A DNA stretch of 33,591 nucleotides from an uncultured bacterium (GCA_949284415.1 CASDVM010000033.1:1-33591); one strand, 5' to 3'; numbered from the stretch's first letter, positions 5,690 to 14,387 are shown. Numbers and translations are program-made. The notes: generated from the sequence alone by a model not told the origin.

Positions 5690-8600
5690 TTATACAGCAA
5701 CAACTTCTTCTTCATTACCTTCTTTATTGTTTGTGTCCATTGAACTGACATCTATTTCAAGACGATTTGGAAATTGTTTTTTCAATTGGTTAACAAGATC
5801 ATTTGTACTTTCTACCCAGAAAATTGAGGCCGTTAAAATTTTTACGTCTTCATCCAAATCTTTAAGTTTAAACATTACGGGATCCGAACCTGAGTGCTGG
5901 CAGAGAATATTTTTCAGCAAAACTATTTCTTCAAATCTGAAATCATCAAGAAGGGTTATTGTAAAAATGTTGGAATTATCAACTGTTTTAACGGTTTCTA
6001 CAATTATAGAAGGCGGTTCGTCATCAGATCTTCTGTTAACTTTGCCTGATATAATGACGCGCTGTTCACTCTGCAAAATATCGCCGTATTCCGCAATTTT
6101 TCCGTTAAAAGCTATGGCTTCAATTTTCCCTGACAAATCTTCTATCGTCAAAAATCTGATAAATTTTGTCGGATCTTTTTTAGTCGGAATTTGTCTCATT
6201 GTTGTTACAAGACCGCAGATTGTTACAATTTTATCATTTGGCAGTTCCGGAATTTCTGAGATTTTATGTGTCATTAAGAAAGGCAATTTATCCCTGATTG
6301 TAGATAGCGGGTGGCTTGTTACATAAAATCCGAGAAATTCTTTTTCGAAATTTTGAAGTGTTCTCGCATCATATTCTTCATCAGAGCCTGCAAGCTTAAA
6401 TTTCGCATCATCAATTTCCGCTGTGTCTCCTAACATGTCGAATAAGCTGCCCTGACCTGATTCTTTTGCTTTTGATTCTTTTGAGGCGGTTGAAGTTATA
6501 TATTCAATATTATCCCAGAGCTGTTTACGGCTTTTTTCGATTGATGCGAATGCTCCTGCTTTAATTAAACCTTCAAGAGTTTTTTTATTTGAGCATTTTG
6601 TATCCAGACGTTTTATGTAATCATAAATTGATTTATATTCGCCGTTTTCTTCACGTTCTTTAATTATTTCTTCAATAACGCCTTCTCCGACCTGTTTGAT
6701 TGAAGCCAGTCCGAAACGTATATTATGCCCGTCAGGAGCGTATTCAAGATAGGATTTATTGATATCGGGCGGGAGTACTTTTATTCCGTATTTTAAAGCT
6801 TCTTCAATATAAGCCTGAGTTTTATCCTGATCTCCTGCAACGCTTGATAAAAGTGCGGAGAGATATTCAACGGGATAATGACATTTTAAATAAGCTGTCT
6901 GGTATGCGACAAATGCGTAAGCTGATGAATGAGCGCGGTTAAAGCAGTATTGCGCGAAGTTTTCTATTTTTTCAAATAAATCTTCCGCATCTTCTTTTTT
7001 CATTCCGTATTTAGCGGAACCCTGAACGAGCTTATCTTTTTGAGCCGCCATAGCAACAGGATCTTTGTGCCCCATCATACGGCGCACCTGATCGGCCTGA
7101 CCGAGTGAATAGTCAGCCATTACCTGAAAGATTTGCATAATCTGTTCCTGATATACCATTGTTCCGTAGGTATCTTTCAGGATAGGTTCAAGTCTGGGGT
7201 GGGCATAAGTAATAGCCTGACGGCCATGTTTTCTTTCAACAAAGTCATCAACCATGCCCGAACCTAACGGACCGGGTCTGAACAGCGCAACTAAAGCGCC
7301 CAAATCTTCAAAAACGTCAGGTTTTAATTTTTTAACAAGACTTGTCATGCCGGAAGATTCAAGCTGAAATACCCCGACTGTTTCGCCTCTTACAAGCATG
7401 TCGTAAGTCGCTTTGTCATCAAGCGGAATATGATTAATATCAACATCAATCCCCTGACATCTTTTAACAAGTTTGACGGTTTTGTGTATCATTGTAAGAT
7501 TTCGAAGCCCGAGAAAGTCCATTTTCAAAAGCTTCATCTTTTCTAAAATTTCTCTGTGATACTGCGTTATGATAATTCCGTCTTTTGAGGGCTGAACAGG
7601 TACAATCTGATCAAGCGGTTTGTATGAAATGATAACGCCTGCGGCGTGCATGCCTATACCGCATTTGATACCTTCAACGCATTTTGCAGTATCAATTACT
7701 CGTTTAATTTCGGGGTCTGTGTCGTACAGGTTTTTAAGTTCCGACCCTTCAATCATGGAACCTTCAATTGTATCTTCAATCAAAGATGCAGTTCTGTTGC
7801 TCTTTGCGTATTCCATCCCGAAAACTCTTGCGACACTTTTGAATGCATTGCGCGCTGCAAGTGTGTTGAATGTAATAATCTGACAAACCTTGTCTTCTCC
7901 GTATTTTTTTACAACGTAGTCAATTACTTCCCCGCGTTTTTCAATACAAAAGTCCGTATCAATATCAGGCATGCTGAACCGTTCGGGATTTAAAAATCTT
8001 TCAAACAACAGATGATGGCGTATAGGGTCAAGATCTGTAATATCAAGGGCATAGGCAACAACAGATCCTGCAGCGGAACCTCTTCCGGGACCTACCGGAA
8101 TATCATGGGTTTTGGCATAATGTATAAAATCCCATGTTATAAGAAAATATGCCGAAAATCCCATTTTTTCGATAATACTTAATTCATATTTTACGCGTTC
8201 TTTTAGTTCCGGGGTAATATTTTCTTCGCCATATTTTCTTTTTAACCCTTGCTGAACAAGTTCTTCAAGATAAGAGTCTGTTGTGTGATTGGGTGGTACG
8301 GGGAAATCCGGAAGAGGTGCTTCCCATTTTATAGTTACATGGCATTGCTCCGCAATATCAACGGTGTTTTTAATACATTCATCAAAAGTTTCGGAATCCA
8401 TCCATTTGAAGGCATCGCGCATCTCAGAAACCGTTTTTACATAAAATTCGTTATTAGGGAAATGGAATCGGTTTTCTTCATCTTTCATTGACTGTGTCTG
8501 CATGCACAAAAGCGTATCATGCCAGTCGGCATCTTCTTTTCTCAAATAATGGGAATCATTTGTTATAATCATTTTGATTCCGAGTTCTTTTGCGATTTTT

Positions 8601-9175
8601 ATTAAATCAGGATTTGTTCTTTTTTGTTCTTCGAGTCCGTGATCTTGCAGTTCAATATAGTAATCATCACCGAACAATTCTTTATATCGTTTTGCAACGG
8701 CTTTTGCTTCTTCATAGTCGCCTTTGAGCAGGTTTTGCAAAACTTCTCCGCCAAGACACGCAGAACAGCATATAATACCTTCATGATGCTCTTTCAATAG
8801 TTCAAAATTTATTCTAGGCTTCATATAAAAACCTTTGCAGGCAGCGTCTGACGCCAGTTTTACAAGGTTCATATAGCCTTCATTATTTTTAGCAAGCAGA
8901 ATAAGGTGATATCTTGGATTGTTATTAGGATCGCGTTCCGTTATATCACCGTTATGGACGTAGAATTCGCACCCTATAATCGGTTTAATTCCCGCTTCTT
9001 TTGCTTCAAGATACAAATCAAGTGCACCGTACATAACTCCGTGATCGGTTATAGCAACGGCAGGCATGTTATTTCCTTTTGCAAAGTTGCAAAGATCTTT
9101 GAGTTTTATTGCTCCGTCCAACAATGAAAATTCACTGTGCAGGTGAAGCGGTACAAATTGAGTATCCTTGTCCAT
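5690..9175 (-). CDS. dnaE: DNA polymerase III subunit alpha
   Basis: 1161 aa, normal length for a DnaE-type replicative polymerase. The order of domains is an N-terminal PHP domain (about 8-205, with HLHSEFS at 11-17 and ITDHG, ITNDSHYL), the polymerase core with GPGRGSAAGS and the catalytic PDIDTDF at 403-409, the conserved FQLESSGM, ALFRPGPLGSGM and YGTMVYQEQIMQI segments, a helix-hairpin-helix region, and a C-terminal OB fold beginning near ITICGLVTTMR. No intein is seen and the chain is not split as in many photosynthetic Cyanobacteria. There is no Shine-Dalgarno site; an extended -10 (TGTTAAAAT) ends 6 nt before the ATG, which suggests a leaderless mRNA. Confidence 0.97.
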   Translation of the reverse strand: MDKDTQFVPLHLHSEFSLLDGAIKLKDLCNFAKGNNMPAVAITDHGVMYGALDLYLEAKEAGIKPIIGCEFYVHNGDITERDPNNNPRYHLILLAKNNEGYMNLVKLASDAACKGFYMKPRINFELLKEHHEGIICCSACLGGEVLQNLLKGDYEEAKAVAKRYKELFGDDYYIELQDHGLEEQKRTNPDLIKIAKELGIKMIITNDSHYLRKEDADWHDTLLCMQTQSMKDEENRFHFPNNEFYVKTVSEMRDAFKWMDSETFDECIKNTVDIAEQCHVTIKWEAPLPDFPVPPNHTTDSYLEELVQQGLKRKYGEENITPELKERVKYELSIIEKMGFSAYFLITWDFIHYAKTHDIPVGPGRGSAAGSVVAYALDITDLDPIRHHLLFERFLNPERFSMPDIDTDFCIEKRGEVIDYVVKKYGEDKVCQIITFNTLAARNAFKSVARVFGMEYAKSNRTASLIEDTIEGSMIEGSELKNLYDTDPEIKRVIDTAKCVEGIKCGIGMHAAGVIISYKPLDQIVPVQPSKDGIIITQYHREILEKMKLLKMDFLGLRNLTMIHKTVKLVKRCQGIDVDINHIPLDDKATYDMLVRGETVGVFQLESSGMTSLVKKLKPDVFEDLGALVALFRPGPLGSGMVDDFVERKHGRQAITYAHPRLEPILKDTYGTMVYQEQIMQIFQVMADYSLGQADQVRRMMGHKDPVAMAAQKDKLVQGSAKYGMKKEDAEDLFEKIENFAQYCFNRAHSSAYAFVAYQTAYLKCHYPVEYLSALLSSVAGDQDKTQAYIEEALKYGIKVLPPDINKSYLEYAPDGHNIRFGLASIKQVGEGVIEEIIKEREENGEYKSIYDYIKRLDTKCSNKKTLEGLIKAGAFASIEKSRKQLWDNIEYITSTASKESKAKESGQGSLFDMLGDTAEIDDAKFKLAGSDEEYDARTLQNFEKEFLGFYVTSHPLSTIRDKLPFLMTHKISEIPELPNDKIVTICGLVTTMRQIPTKKDPTKFIRFLTIEDLSGKIEAIAFNGKIAEYGDILQSEQRVIISGKVNRRSDDEPPSIIVETVKTVDNSNIFTITLLDDFRFEEIVLLKNILCQHSGSDPVMFKLKDLDEDVKILTASIFWVESTNDLVNQLKKQFPNRLEIDVSSMDTNNKEGNEEEVVAV

Positions 9176-9181
9176 ATTAAA

Positions 9182-9190
9182 ATTTTAACA
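9182..9190 (-). promoter_or_regulatory. Extended -10 promoter of dnaE
   Basis: On the minus strand TG-T-TAAAAT is an extended -10 element whose end lies 6 nt from the dnaE ATG. The -35 region is only a T run. If used, transcription starts at or next to the A of the start codon. Confidence 0.45.
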
Positions 9191-9228
9191 CAGTGAATTT
9201 TTAAAAAAAATTGAATGTTAAAGAATAT

Positions 9229-10155
9229 TTATTGATAATTTTCCAGAGTTTTGTTAATTCTTTCAATCATTTCTTCTTTTAAAAATTTCGGTGAAATAAT
9301 TTCGCATTCTCTGCCGTATCTCATAAGTCTGTTTATTAAAAGATTTAAGTCTTCATCTTTATTTATTATTATATTGCTCCCGTCAGACTCCATTTTGTCA
9401 AGTCTTTCCCAGTCTCTTAATTTATAATTTCTTGCCAGTCTGTTTTTAATTCTGTACACAACGGTTGTCGGAATTGACTGACCTGACGATGCGACCGGAA
9501 GCTGTTTTAATGATTTTATATTTTCCACAGGTATTTCATATACCCTGCTTCCGCTGTTGCCAGTAACTTTTAAACAGATTTTCCGTTTTTTATAAATTGT
9601 TTCAAGCGGCGAACAAACCAGATTTATTTCACCTTCTTTATCATTTGTATATATAATTTCAAGTTTCTGTTTATCCTGACAGTATTTTTCACACTTCTTT
9701 ACCTGTTCAACCATTTCTGAGTGATAAAAAGAAAGGTTCAGATTATTTGTGTTGTCAGCAATTTGCTCAAGACTCTGTGCGGCGTCATCAAAACGCATTT
9801 CAAGACTTCTTATGAAACTTTCAAAATTGGTTTTATTTTTTCCGTCAGGCAAAACAGAGCTTGCTTCTTTTAAGATATGGATACTTTTTATATCATCGGG
9901 ATTAAACTTCAACTTATAAATAGAGCTTGTCATGTGATATTTTTTCTTGATTTTTTTTACTTTAATCCCGAAAATTTTCATTGCATTAAGATATTTATTC
10001 AATGTAACATGCGTATTTGAAGTTCCGTCATATTTGCCGTCAGAGAAGTGGTCGATAACTTTTTTAAATTCGACATCTCCGTCATATAGCATTTTAATGA
10101 ATTCAAATAATTTTATACAGGAATCATTGTATTTTTCCGTTAATTTATTAGCCAC
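9229..10155 (-). CDS. WYL-type transcriptional regulator, second of a pair
   Basis: 308 aa. The layout is an N-terminal helix-turn-helix (about 10-70, ending in KVKKIKKKYHM), a helical linker, a central beta-rich WYL-like domain (about 160-230, with LEIIYTNDKEGEINLVCSPL and YKKRKICLKVTG) and a C-terminal segment ending in LMRYGRECEIISPKFLKEEM, which matches the WCX extension. WYL proteins regulate genes for DNA damage or defence by sensing a ligand, often nucleic acid. The start is GTG at 10155 and overlaps the stop of the upstream regulator by 8 nt (TGTGGCTAA), so the two are translationally coupled. The canonical W-Y-L triplet is not obvious, so this is a divergent member. Confidence 0.7.
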   Translation of the reverse strand: MANKLTEKYNDSCIKLFEFIKMLYDGDVEFKKVIDHFSDGKYDGTSNTHVTLNKYLNAMKIFGIKVKKIKKKYHMTSSIYKLKFNPDDIKSIHILKEASSVLPDGKNKTNFESFIRSLEMRFDDAAQSLEQIADNTNNLNLSFYHSEMVEQVKKCEKYCQDKQKLEIIYTNDKEGEINLVCSPLETIYKKRKICLKVTGNSGSRVYEIPVENIKSLKQLPVASSGQSIPTTVVYRIKNRLARNYKLRDWERLDKMESDGSNIIINKDEDLNLLINRLMRYGRECEIISPKFLKEEMIERINKTLENYQ

Positions 10156-11092
10156 AATAATACCCCGCTTTCATGTCTTTCAAAAGTTTAATAAAATCGT
10201 TTTTAAAGCTCTCCGGTTCCAGTATTGTGCATAAAGGCCCGTATTCCAGCAATCTCTGACGTGCGAAAAAATCATTGGATGTATTCATTTCTATAACCAT
10301 ACTATTTTTTTGTTTTTCTATAATTTTTTCATTTTCGTTAAGCTGAATTTTGTCAGGTTCACATTCAAGTTCGTATACAATTTTAAAATTATTTAAGTTG
10401 TCAGGAATTGTCTTGTTCAGTTTAATTTCTTTAATTTTATTGATTCTGCTGACAAGAAAGCTGCCGTACTGCCTGTATTCCAAACCTGTTCCGAAAAGAT
10501 AAATTTTTCCGTTAGATATTTCGATTTTGTCAGCATTTAATTCAATATCTTTTTCCCCTGAGTTAGGTGAATTATATGAAATAATTATCTGTCCTTTTTT
10601 ATCGCAGCAGTCGATTAAATCTTCAAGAAGTTTTATATTAATATCTTTAAGCATTGATATTTTTCGCATTTCTGCTATAAACTCATCATTTTTTATATAG
10701 CCGCCAATTTTTTCAAAAAAATGCTCCATCGCAACAATTTCATTTATATCCATTGTTTTAACGATACTTTTATATACTTTGATAACGCTTTGAATTTGTT
10801 CGGGAGTCAATGTTAGTTCAAACGGATTTTTAGTTATTACATATCTGGAAATTTTATCTTCCCCTCTGACTCTTTTAACCTCACATCCCAGACGGCGGAG
10901 AGAATTTATATAAACTCTCAATGTATCAATTGAAATTTTTTCTCTTAAGTAAGGGTGATTATATATATATTGGCTTATTTCTTCATAAGATTTCGGACTT
11001 TCTGCCAGCAGCGAAAAGATTAAAAGAGATTTAAAGCCAGTAAATGACATTAAATTATAAGTAACCTTTTGAGTTTTTACAAATTCTTTCAT
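10148..11092 (-). CDS. WYL-type transcriptional regulator, first of a pair
   Basis: 314 aa. An N-terminal winged helix (about 18-75: LLIFSLLAESPKSYEEIS, then IDTLRVYINSLRRLGCEVKR) is followed by a helical linker and a WYL-like domain (about 160-225: GQIIISYNSPNSGEKDIEL, KIYLFGTGLEYRQYGSFLVS). The C-terminal end LLEYGPLCTILEPESFKNDF aligns with the equivalent end of the second gene, which indicates duplication. The arrangement resembles the PafB/PafC pair, where two WYL proteins act as a heterodimer. The ATG is preceded by GGGGAG 6 nt upstream. The pair is divergent from the unusual C-poor region at 11300-11613. Confidence 0.75.
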   Translation of the reverse strand: MKEFVKTQKVTYNLMSFTGFKSLLIFSLLAESPKSYEEISQYIYNHPYLREKISIDTLRVYINSLRRLGCEVKRVRGEDKISRYVITKNPFELTLTPEQIQSVIKVYKSIVKTMDINEIVAMEHFFEKIGGYIKNDEFIAEMRKISMLKDINIKLLEDLIDCCDKKGQIIISYNSPNSGEKDIELNADKIEISNGKIYLFGTGLEYRQYGSFLVSRINKIKEIKLNKTIPDNLNNFKIVYELECEPDKIQLNENEKIIEKQKNSMVIEMNTSNDFFARQRLLEYGPLCTILEPESFKNDFIKLLKDMKAGYYCG

Positions 11093-11300
11093 TTTATTCT
11101 CCCCATTATTTTATTTTACTATAAAATTAAGGGCATGTACAATGCATGTTTTTTACGAAAGTTATTAATTGTCAATCAAAATTTATTTTATTTTTACGTA
11201 ATTTCATTAAATTTTCTTCATTAAGATTTAAGAACTTGAATTTTTTATTGATGTTATTAGGGGCATGGTCAATTGTAAATTTTATTTTATTTTTTTTTAC

Positions 11301-11329
11301 TTGTCAAACATTTAACTTAGATTTACATT
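11301..11329 (+). promoter_or_regulatory. Putative promoter upstream of a C-poor transcript
   Basis: TTGTCA (11301-11306) and TACATT (11324-11329) are separated by 17 nt. Predicted start near 11336. Confidence 0.4.
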
Positions 11330-11417
11330 TAAAAACGTGGAGGGGGCGCGTAACTGAATTGTTAAGAACAGGACGGCTGCCGGATAGTTGAATAATCGGT
11401 AAACAGAAAAAGAGGTG

Positions 11418-11492
11418 ATGGCAAAAAAGGATAGTTGGAAAAAGGTTATAAAGGATAAAGAGGTAAAAGGAAAAAAGTTGAAAGTTTTTTGA
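11418..11492 (+). CDS. Possible 24-aa Lys-rich microprotein
   Basis: ATG at 11418 to TGA at 11490-11492. The predicted peptide has 11 Lys among 24 residues and one Trp (MAKKDSWKKVIKD followed by KEVKGKKLKVF). AGAGG lies only 2 nt from the ATG, closer than usual for a ribosome binding site. It may be chance in purine-rich DNA. Confidence 0.2.
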   Translation: MAKKDSWKKVIKDKEVKGKKLKVF

Positions 11493-11585
11493 AGTGCGAG
11501 AACGATTAGGGATATTTTTTTTTATTAAGTTTTTATTACGGGAGTAAAAAAGATTTAAGGGGATGAGGAGATAGTTGTAATTATT

Positions 11586-11613
11586 AAAAGCTTGCGAAAT
11601 TGCAGGCTTTTTT
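11586..11613 (+). terminator. Intrinsic terminator upstream of anmK
   Basis: AAAAGCTTGC (11586-11595) pairs with GCAGGCTTTT (11602-11611) with one G-U, loop of 6 nt, and a run of six T. It ends a transcript coming from the left, before anmK. Its stem also contains the possible -35 box of anmK. Confidence 0.7.
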
Positions 11614-11620
11614 ATATTAT
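11592..11620 (+). promoter_or_regulatory. Putative leaderless promoter of anmK
   Basis: TTGCGA (11592-11597) and TATTAT (11615-11620) are separated by 17 nt, and the -10 ends 7 nt before the ATG at 11628. The -35 lies within the terminator hairpin of the preceding unit. Confidence 0.45.
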
Positions 11621-11627
11621 ATAAATT

Positions 11628-12758
11628 ATGACAGAAGAGCTGGAAACAAAACTTGTTATAGGATTAATGTCAGGAACATCATGCGACAGCATTGATGCGG
11701 GTTTGTGCGAGGTGCATCCTGATATGTCGGTTAAGCTTATATCCGGGATTAACTACAAGTATCCGGAGCATATAAGAGCAAAAATATTTCAGCTTTTTTC
11801 AGGTAATGTTTCCGTTAAAGATGTCTGCCAGATGAATTTTGTAATAGGGCATTGTTTTGCTGAGGCATGTAAAGTTCTTATATCCGAGCATGGAAAACCT
11901 GATTTTATTGCAAGTCACGGGCAGACAATTTATCATTATCCTTTTGATGAAAAACTAGATAAAATACCTTTAAAAAGTACTTTACAGATTGGAGAAAGTG
12001 CGGTTATTGCCGAAGAAACAGGGTGTCTTACCATTTCAAATTTCAGAGAAGCTGATATTGCCGCAGGCGGTCAGGGGGCTCCTCTTGTTTGTTTTGCGGA
12101 TGAAAAATGGTTCAAGCCTCTAAAGAAAAATCTTTTAGTTCAAAATATCGGCGGAATTTCCAATGTTACGGTTATATCAAAAGAATTCCCGACATTCGGT
12201 TTTGACACGGGCCCTGGTAATATTATTATGGACTACTGCGCAAACAAATATTTTAAAATGCCTTTTGATAAAGACGGAAAAATTGCAGATTCGGGAAAAG
12301 TTTCGGCAAGCTGGCTTGAGTGCTTAATGCAGGATGAATATTACTTTAATGTCCCTCCGAAAACTACAGGCAGAGAATATTTTTCTGCCGAATATATTGA
12401 AAATGCATTGCGTTTTGGTCCTAAAAAACCTGAAGACATTATAGCAACAGCAGCAGCACTTACCGCTAAAACAATAACTACAGCTTATGAAAGATTTATT
12501 TATCCTGATATTGATATTAAAGAAGTTATTATAGGCGGAGGCGGAGCTTATAATCCCACTTTAATGAAGTATCTCAGACATTATCTGCCAAAGCATATAG
12601 ATTTAAAAACGCATGAAGCATACGGAATTTCAAATAATTTTAAAGAGGTAATGGCGTTTGCACTCCTTGGATATTGCACCTATTACGGTATTCCTAATAA
12701 TCTGCCTTCCTGTACCGGTGCAGGTAAAAGAGTAATTCTGGGAAAAATGGCCGGTTGA
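11628..12758 (+). CDS. anmK: Anhydro-N-acetylmuramic acid kinase
   Basis: 376 aa, normal length. AnmK opens and phosphorylates 1,6-anhydro-MurNAc to give MurNAc-6-phosphate in peptidoglycan recycling, in the cytoplasm. Diagnostic motifs are GLMSGTSCDSIDA (12-24), ASHGQTIYHYP, FREADIAAGGQGAPLVCFAD, NIGGISNVTVI, FDTGPGNIIMDY with the catalytic Asp, and the nucleotide-binding IIGGGGAYNPTLM. No Shine-Dalgarno site is present, so initiation may be leaderless. No murQ or nagZ is in this window; downstream of it on the same strand is only a small orphan gene. Confidence 0.95.
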   Translation: MTEELETKLVIGLMSGTSCDSIDAGLCEVHPDMSVKLISGINYKYPEHIRAKIFQLFSGNVSVKDVCQMNFVIGHCFAEACKVLISEHGKPDFIASHGQTIYHYPFDEKLDKIPLKSTLQIGESAVIAEETGCLTISNFREADIAAGGQGAPLVCFADEKWFKPLKKNLLVQNIGGISNVTVISKEFPTFGFDTGPGNIIMDYCANKYFKMPFDKDGKIADSGKVSASWLECLMQDEYYFNVPPKTTGREYFSAEYIENALRFGPKKPEDIIATAAALTAKTITTAYERFIYPDIDIKEVIIGGGGAYNPTLMKYLRHYLPKHIDLKTHEAYGISNNFKEVMAFALLGYCTYYGIPNNLPSCTGAGKRVILGKMAG

Positions 12759-12886
12759 TTTTTTTTCTTGTTTTGTTGTAGTTTATTAACTATTGTAAAT
12801 CTTATTGTAAATTTTGGCAATTATGATTTTTCAGTAGTATTCTTTAAAATGTACAATTTATCAAAAGAAACGAAAAGGAGATAAAA

Positions 12887-13144
12887 ATGATAAATAAAGT
12901 AGCATTTACAGGTAGAGAAACAATGTTAACAAGCGGATTAAAAAATGCATCACAAAAAGCAGGTGAATTTGTTTCATCCTCATCAATTTTACCTGCATTG
13001 CCGAAAGCAAATATTTCTAAAGCACCGGCAAATGATTTGGTTGACGCTGTATATACAAGCCCGTTTGCACCAACCGGAAACTCTATTGCCGAAGAATTGG
13101 CTGAAGAAGCTGCAGCAACAAAAAGAATTAATTTATATATATAA
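12887..13144 (+). CDS. Small orphan protein with N-terminal VAFTG motif
   Basis: 85 aa, preceded by AAGGAG 8 nt upstream of the ATG, so it is likely translated. It begins MINKVAFTGRE and is otherwise Ala/Ser/Pro-rich with a helical C-terminus (IAEELAEEAAATKR). There is no signal peptide, no Cys and no recognisable domain. The early F-x-G motif recalls the orphan at 31955 (NSTNFKG). Its last 12 nt overlap the 3' end of the convergent nnrD gene. Function unknown. Confidence 0.7.
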   Translation: MINKVAFTGRETMLTSGLKNASQKAGEFVSSSSILPALPKANISKAPANDLVDAVYTSPFAPTGNSIAEELAEEAAATKRINLYI

Positions 13145-13945
13145 TTTTTTAACAGCGTTTGGAATGTACCTGATTGTATCGGATGCTAAAACTCCGTATT
13201 CAGTCAGGTCATTTTTTGCCAGATCGCCTGCAAGCCCGTGGAGGTATACTGCTAAAACGGATGCATCAAAAGAGTTCATGTGCAGTGCTAAGAGTCCCGC
13301 GATCATCCCGGCTAAAACATCGCCGCTTCCGGCTTTTGCAAGTGCACTGTTACCTGTTTTGTTATAATAAATAGTTCCATATTGTGATGCCACGATAGTT
13401 TTATGCGATTTTAATACTGTAACGCAGTTGTATGTTTTGCATATTTCCTGCGCTGTATCTTCAGGGGATTGTAATACTTTATCAAGAGTTGTATGCAAAA
13501 GTCTTGAAGCTTCTTTAGGGTGAGGGGTTAAGACTACATTTTCAGGCAGCTGTATGTTGTTTGCGGATAGAATATTAAGCCCGTCCGCATCAATCACTGC
13601 AGGTAAGTGGCGAGCATTTGAAATTGTTTGTTTAAAAATATTTACTGCATCAGATGTTGTTGAAAGTCCGCATCCTATAAGCAATACTGTTGAAGTTTTT
13701 ATAATATCGGGAATTTTTTCAACAGGAGCAAGAACAATTTCAGGAGAAAGCGATGCTACAGCTCTTAAAACATTTTCATGGCTTGCAAGTTCAACGTATC
13801 CGGCTCCGATTTTCAGTGCGGAAATCGATGATAAATAGGCTGCTCCTGTCATATATTCAGAACCCGATACATTTAAAATTTTTCCGAAAGTACCTTTATT
13901 TGAGTTTTCGGGTCTTTCAGGCATCTTTGGTATATTATAATCCAT
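13133..13945 (-). CDS. nnrD: ADP-dependent (S)-NAD(P)H-hydrate dehydratase
   Basis: 270 aa, the ribokinase-fold C-terminal half of YjeF/Nnr proteins as a stand-alone gene. It restores NAD(P)H from its damaged hydrate using ADP. Motifs are NKGTFGKILNVSGSEYMTGAA near the N-terminus, PAVIDADGLNIL, VVLTPHPKEASRLL and NSALAKAGSGDVLAGMIAGL, the last with the catalytic Asp. The N-terminal epimerase domain (NnrE) is absent here. The start overlaps the end of trmL by 11 nt, so it is probably the last gene of the minus-strand run that begins with the GT2 gene. Confidence 0.92.
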   Translation of the reverse strand: MDYNIPKMPERPENSNKGTFGKILNVSGSEYMTGAAYLSSISALKIGAGYVELASHENVLRAVASLSPEIVLAPVEKIPDIIKTSTVLLIGCGLSTTSDAVNIFKQTISNARHLPAVIDADGLNILSANNIQLPENVVLTPHPKEASRLLHTTLDKVLQSPEDTAQEICKTYNCVTVLKSHKTIVASQYGTIYYNKTGNSALAKAGSGDVLAGMIAGLLALHMNSFDASVLAVYLHGLAGDLAKNDLTEYGVLASDTIRYIPNAVKKLYI

Positions 13946-14384
13946 TTTGTCTTATAGCCTCATAAGCAACAATTGCAACGGAATTAGATAAATTCAGACT
14001 TCTTTGTCCTTCTTTCATCGGAATTGTAAGAGCATTTTTATCTTTTACATAAATCTCGGGAAGTCCTCTGGTCTCAGGTCCGAAAACAAAGAAATCTCCG
14101 TCCTGAAATTTTACATCCGTGTACAACCTGTTTGTTTTAGTTGTCAGATAATAAAAATTAGCAGAACTGTTTGCCTTAAGCAATTCCTCCATTGTCTCAA
14201 TTTTGTGCAAATCGACACTGTCCCAGTAGTCTAATCCTGCGCGTTTTGTGTATTTGCTTGAAAGTGAGAAGCCGAGTTTGCCGACAAGATAAAGAGAAGC
14301 CCCCGTACATGCACAAAGCCTTGCAATGTTTCCTGTATTTTGAGGAATTTCAGGCTCGTATAAGACTATGTTAATTTTAGCCAT
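13935..14384 (-). CDS. trmL: tRNA (cytidine/uridine-34 2'-O)-methyltransferase
   Basis: 149 aa SPOUT-fold (trefoil knot) methyltransferase acting on the wobble nucleotide of tRNA-Leu. Motifs are INIVLYEPEIPQNTGNIARL at the start, LGFSLSSKYTKRAGLDYWD, FVFGPETRGLPE and IPMKEGQRSLNLSNSVAIV, which form the SAM-binding knot. The short length with no extension fits TrmL rather than TrmH or RlmB. AAGGA lies 7 nt upstream of the ATG and the gene begins 3 nt after the preceding stop. Confidence 0.95.
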   Translation of the reverse strand: MAKINIVLYEPEIPQNTGNIARLCACTGASLYLVGKLGFSLSSKYTKRAGLDYWDSVDLHKIETMEELLKANSSANFYYLTTKTNRLYTDVKFQDGDFFVFGPETRGLPEIYVKDKNALTIPMKEGQRSLNLSNSVAIVAYEAIRQNGL

Positions 14385-14387
14385 CCT

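Larger units (their letters stand above)
11336..11613 (+). ncRNA. Candidate short noncoding transcript, unidentified
   Basis: About 280 nt between a plausible promoter and a good intrinsic terminator, with no long reading frame. It is strikingly purine-rich and poor in C on the plus strand apart from a GC-rich part near 11340-11390 (GGAGGGGGCGCG, GGACGGCTGCCGG). It does not look like tmRNA, RNase P RNA, SRP RNA or a class of riboswitch that I know. The sequence from 11093 to 11300 is AT-rich and I see nothing firm in it. The call rests on promoter plus terminator only. Confidence 0.3.

Noticed and set aside
5727-6326. 199-codon plus-strand frame opposite dnaE
   Set aside because: It lies entirely antisense within the well-supported dnaE gene and its product has no recognisable domain.
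11146-11391. 81-codon reading frame upstream of anmK
   Set aside because: It is composed of low-complexity Phe/Leu/Ile codons from AT-rich DNA, has no Shine-Dalgarno site, and crosses the putative promoter at 11301-11329. It looks like chance.
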